A stretch of 64,000 nucleotides of DNA. Origin: Straminergon stramineum (taxonomy: Eukaryota > Streptophyta > Bryopsida > Hypnales > Calliergonaceae). The notes beneath the pieces were generated by a model. The model had not been told where the DNA came from, searched no databases, and worked only from the letters and a program-made list of their open reading frames with translations. Made by a program: the position numbers and the translations under genes. Of this stretch, positions 22,303 to 32,535 are shown piece by piece (the stretch's first letter is position 1; each line of letters opens with the position of its first letter). The DNA lies in NCBI GenBank assembly GCA_963920665.1, contig OY987266.1, positions 21,936,248-22,000,247 on the forward strand, in the 5' to 3' direction.

Positions 22303-24795
22303 CTAGTCAATTACATTTGGGTTATTTTGAGAGCCACTTCCTTCACCTTGTTCGTAGGTGGATGCTTCTCCAACCCCAAGCTTTCGCTTTGCACGGGTTT
22401 GTGAAGTTGGTATGTCTGCCTTCAAAATTGATTGCAACACGTTGGAGTCCTGTAGAGCTTGGAGGGTCCTTGTTGTTTGCAGAGAATGTGCTTCCAACAA
22501 GTAGTCAAGTACTTGACTTTGGTAATATGGTCCGTACGTAGAGTCGAGGTAAGCCATACTAGTCAAGTCTTCTAGGGAGGCACTATCATCTTGATTAGCC
22601 ACCCTTTGTCCTTCTAAATTTCAACGGTGTTGTTGCGGATGAGGACCCTACTTGAAGGTTGAGGAGGTCTTGTCCCAATATCCACCAAGGCATTGGAAGA
22701 AGAATGCCCTCCTCCCTTCATTTTGTAGTCCCTTTCCCATGAGCCTCAATGCAACTTTGGCAATTTCATCTGGGTCTGTTTCCCAATTCAATTGTGAGCT
22801 AGCAGGTCCTTTTTCTTGATCATGTTGTCCTTCTCACCAACTCCAAACCAAATCTTGACCCCACAAAGTTGAGTCAACCGTAGTATCATGGGTATGTTCC
22901 CAAGAAGGAGGCATGTAGGTCGTCAAGTTGAACATGGTATACAGGCGATCGTGGAATGGTGCTGAACAAATCACACAACGTCGTCTAATCAAGCATTGTG
23001 TGATGAGACATTGGGGGTGGTATACATGTGCACAAGATCCTAGTGCCCAACCACCTTCGAGGCCAAATTGTTCAAGACATATGGGACATTTGGTTTGGTC
23101 CAAAACAAAAGATGCAGGCTTGGGCCACAGGAGCATTCGTTTCTTCTCTTCTATGTGGCTAGACATTTGGTTTTCGTGGTCCCAACCATTTTTGCTCCAA
23201 TCTATGACCTCCTTTTTTGGTAGTTCCACCATGCACATGTTAGTGGGAAACATATCCTCCAACAACGCCCATGACATCAATCCATTCTCACGTTTAGGAG
23301 CATTTGCAACAAAGTTTCTAGAAACTTTCTCTAGCTCCTTCGCAACTTGTTGGGATCTATCCACGGAGAGAATGCAAGTGACCTTCCAATGGTAGTATGT
23401 AGCAGTCAACTCAGCCAACTTTCTTCGAAGCATCTTATTTTCTTCTTAAAGTCCATGGTCTTTCTTCAATTGAATAATCGATAGAACCACAGGAAACAAA
23501 AGAGAGTCTTGGGTCCCATTGAGTTCAATTATGTCATTGGTAGTATATCTTGTGACAATAGTAGGAAGTGTATTCAGAATGATGGGGGAGCATCTAGTGT
23601 GCTTGGCAAGAGGAGAACGCTGAAGGATATGGTTGGTAAGGTCCCCCACAACCTTGTCCACATTTTGGAGGTTTTGCTCAACAAAGGCATCATCCATATT
23701 TGACAAAGTGAAAGTGTCATGGTCTTTCTCACAAAGGCATTGTAGTTTTGTAGTTTATTGAGAGATGAGTGTACTTTTATGTTCACACTCACATCGCAAT
23801 TTCCTCATTTCATTATGTAGTGAAGAAATTTCAACATCTTTGGTCTTGAGGAGGTCCAAAGCCTTTGCCAAAGTCATAATGTCGTGGCTCGAGCCCATTG
23901 TTGATGGAGAAATGGGAACATGGTCGGTTTCTTCCATAGCCATGTCCTCATCGGGCCCGAAGTCGAAGATATCCTTTGTGCGTTGTGTTGGCAACAATGG
24001 GTTAGAAACTATAGTTGGAATCGATGCGGGTCCCACTTGTGTTGTTGAACGTCGTACTCTAGATGGTTGCCTTGGTCGTTATCCCGTGGATGTCGTAGGT
24101 CCTTCTACAATTTCATTTTGAATCTCACTAGGGCAAACAGATCGCTCCACGATTCGTATTACCCTATGGACACGAGTACCATCAGAGTCATCATCTTCTT
24201 TAGACTCCTCAATGGCAACCTCAGTGGCAAGGGTTTGCATTTTGTATGCACTTCAAATAGGAGCAAGTCCCTCCTCGGGAAAGGCTAAAACTCCTCTTGG
24301 GATGAAACCACTCTCTGGACGAGTGACATACGTACTTCCCTTGATTGTGCTCCAATCAACCTCTTTGTTTAGAGCGACCTTAGCATATGCTCCTCTAGCA
24401 AGGAAGAAAGGGACCTCGTTCCTATCTACAAAGGCAGTTTTGTAGAGGACTTGCCACAATTCAATGCATCTTTGAAGGAATGTTGGATTCTCATAATACT
24501 TCAAGTTGGCCTTATTGGTGTGTCAATTATAATGATGATGCCATAAAGGAAAGAACTTGCCGATGTGGCACCACTCGATGTAGTCTTCGCAGGTTTGTAT
24601 TGTCCAAGGCTCTGGTTCTTCATTCCAACCCTTAAAAGCAAGGTGGGTTTCACTATTGAGCACATGCAATCGCTTCCGATGAATAGTGCCCCTACACTTG
24701 CGATGTTTGTCTTTGGCAGCCTTTCGTAATGCCCCGGTGGTCTATGCAACAGCGGAGATAGGCAATGCCCTAGCATTGTTAACTCCAGTGGCCAT
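22303..24795 (-). pseudogene. Coiled-coil/RING-H2 gene, copy 3 (decayed)
   Basis: One minus-strand frame starts at the ATG at 24795 and keeps the same phase to the stop at 22303, about 830 codons. It carries about ten in-frame stops (TAG, TGA and some TAA; for example 24253, 23755, 23446 and 22834). The N-terminal block (AFKGWNEEPEPW, EWCHIGKFF, RCIELWQVLY, FFLARGAYAK, VDWSTIK) matches copies 1 and 2. A Ser/Glu-rich middle follows. In the part at 22834-23433 a RING-H2 finger has spacing C-x2-C-x14-C-x-H-x2-H-x2-C-x10-C-x2-C and is followed by RLYTMF and MPPS. That finger and the MPPS tail recur in the intact gene at 62492-64000. RING-H2 domains usually recruit E2 enzymes for ubiquitin transfer. 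The C-terminus ends with a Gly/Ser-rich tail. Confidence 0.7.
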
Positions 24796-24980
24796 CAATG
24801 ATTGTTGTGTCTAAGGCTCAAAAAACTCGTTTGGGAGTTTAGGTGGTCCACAACTACTAAGGTAAGAAGGGTGGATGAATAAAATAAATAGTAAATAGTC
24901 AATGTTCACGCATGTAGCCACGAAAGGATACAAGACAAGAAGCCTCAATGAAAGGTGCCCAAGAGGTCTTGGGCGAGTGG

Positions 24981-24989
24981 ATATATAGC
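24981..24989 (-). promoter_or_regulatory. TATA-like site upstream of copy 3
   Basis: The minus strand reads CTATATAT, 190 bp upstream of the ATG at 24795 and directly downstream of the motif array at 25003-25430. Position and sequence fit a core promoter. Confidence 0.4.
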
Positions 24990-25002
24990 TAGAGCGAGCA
25001 CA

Positions 25003-25430
25003 GGTGAGAGTTGGTCATGGGGCACGTGCGGGTGGACGACCACTGGTTGAACCCGCGGTCTCTAGGGGGCGCCCACGGATCCCGGGGAGCGACCATAGGT
25101 TTGGTAGGACGCATTCGGTTCTGAGGAGGCGACTACGGGTCCAAGGGCATGTGCGGGTCTTTTGGGGGGCGACTGCGGTTTCAAGGGCACATGCAGGTCC
25201 TCTAGGAGGCGATTGCAGGTCTTTGGGGGTGCGTACGAGTCCCTTGGAAGGCGATTGCGGGTCTTTGGGGGCGACCGTGGGTATTAGTGGGGCGTTACTT
25301 CTCTTTGGGTTCTCACTTCGTGTCTTTGCTTCACAGCTTGCCACGTACTCCACACCCGCGGTTGCCCACGAGCCTGAACCCGAAGTCACCCACACCCGCA
25401 TGCGCCCCTTTAGGATGCCACGTGGAAGAC
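25003..25430. repeat. GC-rich motif array upstream of copy 3, with an internal switch in orientation
   Basis: From 25003 to about 25290 the + strand repeats GGCGACTGCGG and GGGCATGTGCGGGTC. From about 25350 to 25420 it reads the complement (CACCCGCGGTTGCCC, CCCGCATGCGCCCC). The gene-proximal part has the same orientation relative to transcription as in the other three arrays. Confidence 0.6.
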
Positions 25431-25439
25431 ACTTGTCTA

Positions 25440-26406
25440 CCACATGGCATTCAGGTGGCCTCACGAGCAAGGCGAAATTTTTTTTAAAAGTCAAAGCTAA
25501 GTTTGACTCTATTAGATGGACAAGAAGGTCTACTTGATGTGTTGGACGTTGTGTTCGTCGTGTTGTCGAACTGTCCACCGAAACAACCCTAGTCATATAG
25601 TCTACTCAAGTTTAGGGTTCATAAAAAAATTTTAACAAAAATTCTAATAATGAATTCTGATTGAATTTTTTTTCCATGAAAAACAATCATTTCTAACTTT
25701 ATATGCTCAAAAAAAATCCATTTTTTTTTCATTAGTTTTTATGGCTTAACCTTATTAGCAAAGGCCAAAAAGTAGTAGATGGATGACTTTTCAAAAAATT
25801 GTAGCAATGAAGAATGCATCTATTGATTCAAAAATGAAATCATTTTTCATAATATTCCTTGGTGACAAGTCTCATCCTTTCAAGGTTAAAGAATGGGATT
25901 TAGGTCCCTCAACCTTAGAGCATCACCAATAATACACATTATACACCAAACAAGCCCAAACTAATATTTTTTGGATGAAAAGTGAACAATACATACTTGA
26001 CCCCGCTAAAATATTCTCTTTGGCATGCCAAAAATTGCAATTTTTTGGCAAGGACAACAACTCTACTAGAATTTTTGTTTCTTCCACAAATTATAGTTCT
26101 TTGGATTAGTAGTGATGAAGGAGATTCTTTTTGCTTTCAGCCACTAGAGGCCTTGTGGTTGATTAGAAGACAAAATAGGAAGTTGCATTGGTAGAAGAAA
26201 CAATACTTTAATTGTTTTTATAGGAAACAATGTCCACATATTTCCCCGAGAAGATGGATCCCCATTCCATTGGAAACAACAAGTTTTTTTAACAACAAAT
26301 TGCTAAAAGCCTTCAGAGCGATGACATAATTTCAAAAGGGAAGGAGTTTGACAAGCTTGAACATGTCAAAGTAGCAAACATTCACCACAAAAGAAAAACA
26401 AAACTA
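25440..26406. other. AT-rich stretch without a gene
   Basis: No gene is seen. About 25780-25930 resembles 51370-51510 (GAAATGAAGAATGCA-type stretch, then CTTGGTGA and CTCATCCTTTCAA), so it contains one member of a dispersed repeat family. Confidence 0.45.
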
Positions 26407-26650
26407 CACTAAATAATGAAATTAGGTTGCCTTACAACAAGAAAGTTACTTTACAAGCCATCGAAGTCAACAAATATTTCTAAAAATATTTTTGTTTGTA
26501 CTGACACATAGAGGTTCACAACTAAGTCCCAAATATAACAAAATATAGAGTACCTAATTCAAAAGTAGTGCATTCTTCTACAATAACAATAAATATTTAT
26601 ATTGTGTCAATCATCGAGAAATTAGTGGGGGGGGGCAATCTAATTTAGTG
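26407..26650. mobile_element. MITE with CACTAAAT inverted repeats (copy 2)
   Basis: The left end CACTAAATAATGAAATTAGG and the right end complement GGCAATCTAATTTAGTG form imperfect inverted repeats; both ends are flanked by TA. The interior matches the complement of 18791-19016, so the two copies lie in opposite orientation. Confidence 0.75.
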
Positions 26651-26958
26651 TAGCGGGTTGGAAATGCTTTTGTATTGGTATCTTACAAAACTTGACTTGC
26701 TGAGAATGAAGCCTTGAGGTTGAGTGGTGTGCAAGACACTAAGGTAAGAGTACCCAATGGCATCCATGTACCCAATAGCGTCCTTTTCTAGGCTAGGAAT
26801 TAATTCTAGAACATAAATGTAGTTGGACTAAAGACATCTTATCATTTTAGGTTAAAAAAAAAGCTCTCTACTATCTACTTACATTTACAATGTGAAATGA
26901 TTATACTCTGTAGAGTTTGACGGCATTGGGTATAGGGATGCCATTGGGTGCTCTTACC

Positions 26959-27537
26959 TTAACCCCTAAAGGATTGAATGACCATTGAACATACGTAGGT
27001 AATCTCGGGTAGGTTTGTATGAAGTCATTTTGTAACGGATGCTCTTCAAATTTTGACACAAGGTGTGAACATGTATCCCCTAAGTGGGAATGTAGTTTTT
27101 TTTTGGATCAGGTGCCTAGATTAAAAGTTATGCTACCCTAAACTTTTCTAGCAACTCGGGCAACATATGCAAAACACCTCCTCTACTTTTGAAATTTGGC
27201 AGGTATATAACTTACATATTATAAGATGAAAATGTCAAAAAAATTAACCATGTGTAGTGTAAAAATCTCACTCTAGGAGGAGTTAAAGGTTGTTGGCCTT
27301 GTCAGACAAGGTAGAAAAAAAAGTTTTTCTCCTAACTTCAAACGTTAAAATCTTTCAATCTACACAGTCAAAGTTTCTGAAATTTTGTCCACACATTCCC
27401 ATAGTAGTCCATTACACATTTGTACGTTTGAATTTTTTTCTTAAACTTATTTTTTTTCATTTTTTTCTCACTGCCCTAAAAAATGGCAATTTTTCACAAT
27501 TTGTGTCTAAAATGTGCCTTGGTCCTTTAGGGGTTAA
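26959..27537. mobile_element. TTAA-flanked, CCCC-ended MITE (piggyBac-like), copy 1
   Basis: TTAA at 26959-26962 is followed by CCCCTAAAGGA. The other end is TCCTTTAGGGG followed by TTAA at 27534-27537. A TTAA target duplication next to inverted repeats beginning CCC is the hallmark of piggyBac elements. No transposase is encoded in the 571 bp, so it would be non-autonomous. Confidence 0.65.
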
Positions 27538-27589
27538 ATACTCCATTCGAATTGAGCCCCATAGGGTAATTTTGTAGGTTATCTAGAGA

Positions 27590-27735
27590 TAAAAGTAAAA
27601 AATGCCCCCTATTTTGAGCCATGTCTAGGGTATGTTCTAGACCACATCCAACGGTATCCAGGGTATGTTCTAAGTCTCTGTTTGCAATTATGAATTCAGA
27701 ATTTGCAAAAAAATTAATGTGCAAAAAATTTTAAA
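27590..27735 (-). repeat. Dispersed repeat R2, inverted copy
   Basis: The complement carries the AATTTTGCAAATT...GAATTCATAATTGCAA and CAAAATAGGGGG landmarks found at 29101-29250, 35941-36096 and 52603-52770. The family is unknown. Confidence 0.45.
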
Positions 27736-28218
27736 AATTCCTTCGTTTTCTCCAAGGAATCTGCCCCTGCGGAGCCCAGTTCGAATGGAGGATTTAACGT
27801 CCTCCGAGTGGCTTGGACACCGAGCCTTCCGCTTCAAGCTTCTCCTGTAGAACCTCCACGTCATCCGTCACTGCCTAAGTGGAGACTTGGCCAACCAGCC
27901 ATTTGTGCACTTTCAGTGGATTCCACGAACATTTCCGTAAAGGAGATCACCCATTTCCGATTAGTCTCCCATTTTGGCAGTTTAGGCTGCTCCATTTCCG
28001 ATCAGGTGAAATGTAGGTGACAGCTCATGCATCGCAGGACCCCAGGGACAACAAAAATGTCCAGAAGGTGTACATTGGAAGCTTATATGATCACATCGTG
28101 TACATTGGAAGCCTTACATCAATTTTGGAACCATGCTATGGTTGGAAATAGGTTTGCCTACATATCGAGAATGGGACAAATAGAATCTTCACGAAAAAAA
28201 TTCGTGATAATTTTGCTT
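27736..28218. other. Moderately GC-rich, non-repetitive segment
   Basis: Its base composition is higher in GC than the surroundings. It contains GATCACCCATTTCCGAT at about 27949, whose complement recurs at about 28971, on the other side of the TTAA element at 28219-28863. No convincing coding frame was found; it may be an older element split by the insertion, or a gene or promoter fragment. Confidence 0.35.
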
Positions 28219-28863
28219 TTAACCCCTAAATGCCCAAGGCACCCAAATGTGGTGTTTGGAAAACTTTGTAGTTAAGTAAAACCCAACCAAATTGCTATAA
28301 TTATTAGTTTATATTTTTGGAGAATTCTTTTTGAAGTCTAGTTTTAGGATCAAAAATTTGATCTTAAAAATAGAGGATTATGATTTTTCTATTGAAGATA
28401 TTGTGCAAGGATACCCAGTGCAATCTTGACTTCCTGTAGTGTTGCGGGCTCTTGGAAATGAGCCTCAAATACACTAGATCTTGGAGGAAAAATCACATTA
28501 GAAATTCATTTTAAAAAATCGTAGAATAGATTTTGAAAAACCATAAATTGATTGGGGTTGTGCATGCTAGGCCCTATAACCTCGTATATTTTTAGTGACC
28601 CACTTTTTAGAATTGACATGCAAAAAGTGAATTGAAAATTTTTCATAGTTTTTACACCCTCATGATCAAACATTATAATCTTTCAATCTGTAAGTGATAT
28701 TCTTATGTTTTCTTTTCCTATGTGATCTCTAACATGTCTAGTTTGAATTTGTACGGCTACAATTCAAAAGAAATTGGTACAACTTATGAAAATGTTGACT
28801 TTGTATTCAATTTACAACAAATTTCAAGAAGCTCCAAACAGGCCTTGGGCATTTAGGGGTTAA
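28219..28863. mobile_element. TTAA-flanked, CCCC-ended MITE, copy 2
   Basis: TTAA at 28219-28222 and 28860-28863 enclose perfect 18-bp inverted repeats CCCCTAAATGCCCAAGGC. This is the best-preserved member of the family. The interior is AT-rich and non-coding. Confidence 0.75.
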
Positions 28864-29100
28864 GGAGAAAATTTTAAGAAATTAGGAAATCCTTCTTAAA
28901 TCTATTTCTCTACACAAGGAAATTTTTTCCTGAACTTTTCCATGCCGCGGATAGGCTGAATTGCTTAAGTGATCGGAAATGGGTGATCATCCTAATACAC
29001 TGATTGAAACCGTGCAACCGATTGAAACCAAACCAGGCCAAAGTGAATTGACCCCCTCATTGCTCCGCAGTTTAAACACTGAATTTTTTTAAATAGCAAC

Positions 29101-29250
29101 ACATGGTAAAATTTGCAAATTTTGAATTCATAATTGCCATCAGAGGCCTCTAATTATTAGGTAGGAAAGATGAAGAAATATCAAAAAATACAACACAGAA
29201 TAGGTGGCAATTTTTTACAATTATCCTTCTGTGGGACAATGAGGGGGGAA
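29101..29250 (+). repeat. Dispersed repeat R2, copy
   Basis: It shares ATTTGCAAATTTTGAATTC, a GATGAAGAA-type stretch, ACAGAATAGG.GGCAATTTTTTACA and an ATGAGGGG end with 35941-36096 and 52603-52770. Confidence 0.5.
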
Positions 29251-29579
29251 ATTCTCCATGGCCATCACAATGGTCTTGTCTTACCTTGGATGGGAAAACT
29301 ACAAATTTACTTAATCATGAGAATAAATGGAAAAATCAGTAATTTATTTTGTAGACAGGTTAATTTTGTATCCTACAACCTCTTCCTCCTCATTTGAGTC
29401 CTCAATCGATTCCAACTACATACAAATCCAAAATTTCCAAATTTTGTGGACATCTTGCAGTCTTTGTCATTGGTAGTGTTTTGTGCAAGCCAAATGTGGC
29501 TTGGTAGGTATTGTATCTTACCCTTGTAATGAAATTCTATTTCGTTTGTTAAAAAAAATTCCAAATTTTATCATCCATA

Positions 29580-29890
29580 TCTTTAAGTTAGGTTGTTTGT
29601 TTTATTTGTTACGTCGAGATCTTGTAGACCATGCATTTTTTGGTCACGTTCTTAGTACTATTTGAAAGTTCTTTTCGAAGAGGGGTGCATGGGCTTTGTT
29701 TTGTGGCGTTTGGACCTATGGTGTGAAAGTTACGGAGTTTTGAATTATTTTTTAATCATAAATTATGCTAAATCATAGATTTCTTGGATTGTGCATCCTC
29801 CAATCATACTCTTAGTACCATCGGAAAGCCTTCAACGAGGACGTGTACACAGGCTTTGTTTTGTGGTGTTTAGACCTACGGTGTGCAATT
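29580..29890 (+). repeat. Dispersed repeat R1, two adjacent copies
   Basis: A stretch with TTGTTTGTT...GAGATCT, a TTGTGCAT/CATGCAT stretch, CTTAGTAC, GAGGGGTGCATG, GGCTTTGTTTTGTGGCG and GTGTGAAAGTT occurs at 29580-29745. It is repeated in part at 29770-29890, and appears again in ABCB intron 1 (43590-43800) and at 50455-50660. Confidence 0.55.
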
Positions 29891-30179
29891 CCATTTCAAA
29901 AAAAATTATGAAATAAAAAATGAGAAAATTACTTTCAGTTTTATTTTGGTTGTGCCAACAGTACAGGGCACACTAACTTAGTCCATGTTAACCCCTAAGT
30001 GGTTCATAGGACACATTGTGTCTTGTAGATTCATACATGACCCTTATTCTTCAAATTCTATGAAGTATTGGTCAAATATGTAAACTACAAAATTGAAGAT
30101 AAAATAGCCATTGATTTTCTCATGTTTTTAGAAAAATTGTGTGATGCTCGTTGTTGAAATCAGAAGTTGTTGAGCATGC

Positions 30180-30460
30180 ACAAGTGTGTATTTCTAGAGA
30201 AACACGCATATTGCTTCATGACGGGCGTCGGCTGGAGAAAGGGCCACCCGCGCTCTTGACTGTGAGGTCACCGCCGTAGTTGCAGCATCTGAAGCGCAGA
30301 AATAAGATACGGAATCAAATTATGCCTCATTTTAGAATTATTCCGCCCTATCCCATCGTCGTGGAAGTTGTTTACGAATGTTCTTCGTCCCTTCCTCTCT
30401 GCAGGCACTTGACGTGCGCGTCAGGGGAGAGTGGGACAGCCCTTTTTTTTACTTTTTGAG
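30180..30460. other. GC-richer island in AT-rich DNA
   Basis: A 280-bp segment with CpG-containing stretches (GACGGGCGTCGGC, GACGTGCGCGTC) stands out from its AT-rich surroundings. No protein-like frame, tRNA cloverleaf or repeat was recognised. It could be a promoter or a gene fragment. Confidence 0.3.
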
Positions 30461-31582
30461 AAAGTGCCAGAATGGCAATCACTAAATTTTTGGCGAAGCA
30501 TTGTATTCCTGTATTCATCCATCTTTTGGACCCAAAAAACACATTTTTCAATCATATTCATGCACTTCTTCATCCCAATTTGGCAACTGCATCCACATTT
30601 TTAATAGAAATGAAAAAATTGTGGCGAAAAAAGATAACTTTTATCCAGCAAAAACTAGGCACTTATTTTGAAATGGTGCAATTTAGCCCCATCTTGCCAA
30701 AAAAAAAGGGTTGGAGTGGGAGATCCCTGCCCCATGGTACAAAAAATATCTTCCACATTTTCTTGAAATGCTCAAAATTTACCCTGAAGAGGGATATTAA
30801 GGGGACCAACAAATTAAAGGGACTTATTGTGGAAAATTGTTTAGATGTTTGAAACATGATGTACATCCCTTGGACATTTCAATAACTATTGATGTACAAT
30901 AAAGGTACATATTTATATAGTGTGAAATGTCGATTTGTTAGTATGGGTCCTCTTAAAACCCCTATTCAATGTAGCTCCTTGGGTTGTTCAGTTTTGACCA
31001 AATTTGAGAGATGGAGAATAAAGTTTTGTGACACAAGGAGTGGGGGTTCAACCGTTGCCTCGACCTATACTTATTCATCTACCTTGAATTTATGTTGGGC
31101 ACTTGTATGTGAGGTATGCATGATCTACCATTTCTCAAGTACTTGCACATTATCAAAGCATTTGGGAGTACTTATTTTTTGAAAGGAAAATGGAGGTTGC
31201 ATCCAAACAACTTTTGGTTGGGGCCATTTTATAATAGGGACCAATTATTGACCAGATTTCAAAATCACCAAAATCAATCAATATAATAGGAGAGCTTATA
31301 TCCTTATATTGGGCCCAAAGGCTTTATATAGAAAGTTGGCCCAATTTTTGTTTATATCACATGGTCACTCATGTGGTGGTACTTTGGAGCCAAAAAAATA
31401 GGCCCAAGTGCTAAAAATTGGGTGGCCATGTATCTTTGATGAAAAGTTTTTTTACTTCAACTTGATTTGAGTTCACTTGGCCTTATGTGTGTTAATTGGG
31501 TCAACTTGGAATGGGGCCTTGGCCCTAATAAAATTACACCCTCATATAATTGGAGCCCTTTTTACAAAAAGGGTAAGTATAT
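30461..31582. other. AT-rich stretch without a gene
   Basis: The frame at 30472-30852 has no recognisable domain and AT-driven composition; I do not call it a gene. An unpaired TTAACCCCTAAG terminus lies upstream at 29988. Confidence 0.4.
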
Positions 31583-32535
31583 TTAACCCCTAAATGTATT
31601 TGACTATGTTTTCACCAAAAACGCTCCAAAACTGCCATTTCTAGTACAAGTACCAAATTTTAGAAAAAATACATTTTTAGACACATGTAACCATAGGATC
31701 TTGTAGTGCGCTGGGTTGAGAAGATGTAGAAAAAATTTCAGAAATTTTCACCCTGTAGATTGCAAGATATTAGCGTTTAAATTGACAAAAAGCCTTTTGG
31801 GGGCGCTGCAAAAACCCGGGCAGCTGCACTTCACAAGGTCAGATCATTATGAAAAAATGTCCAAAATGGTTGTAACTCTTTGGATTCACTCTTCAAGTCA
31901 AGTTGGCTACATGCTTGAAATTGTTTAGATAATTTGGAATTGTACAACATATAGGAAAAAATTAGTAAGTAGAAAGAAGTAGAGAATGATTCAAAACACT
32001 AAATTATTAACAATTTATTTATAGAATTGAAAAATGCCAATCCCAATGGTTGTAATGTTGTAATAAACAATCTAAACCTAAATTTTTTATTTTTTTCCAA
32101 AAATAATGAAAATTGAGTTAAGTAAAGATCTTCAAAGTTTATTTTAGAGTGAAGATTCCATAACTACACACAAACAACCCATAACTAAAATTCTTCATAA
32201 CTTTCATCTCATAAATCAGAATGGAATGATTCAAAGATTTCCATGTAAACATAAATCTAGAAAACCAACTTCCAATTTTTATTTTTTTTAAAAAGTGATT
32301 TTTAGAGAATTTTTTTTGCTGCCCGAGCTGCCTATTGAGCAATGAAAACTACATATCATACAATAACTTTTCAACCATGTATTCAAATGTTATGGAAATT
32401 GTTGGGCCTTGAAGTTACTCCTTGGGCATATGTTGTGTGAAAATTTCAAAGAAAAAAAATAAAGATTCCATCTGTAGTGAGCTGCCCCAAATCGCTATGT
32501 TGCCAAAAAACATTGTTTGGTCCTTTAGGGGTTAA
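31583..32535. mobile_element. TTAA-flanked, CCCC-ended MITE, copy 3
   Basis: TTAA at 31583-31586 precedes CCCCTAAA, and TTTAGGGG precedes TTAA at 32532-32535. The right half is homologous, in inverted orientation, to 52957-53490, including the GGACCAA terminus and interior stretches. No coding sequence. Confidence 0.6.

Noticed and set aside
25004..25596. Frames of 177 and 193 codons on opposite strands
   Set aside because: Both are products of the GC-rich motif array; arginine- and proline-rich repeat translation without domain.
27808..28020. 70-codon frame in the GC-richer segment
   Set aside because: Short, without recognisable domain, and the segment looks like part of an older repeat.
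30472..30852. 126-codon frame on the plus strand
   Set aside because: No domain, no homologous copy in the window, composition driven by AT-rich DNA; no splice or promoter evidence.
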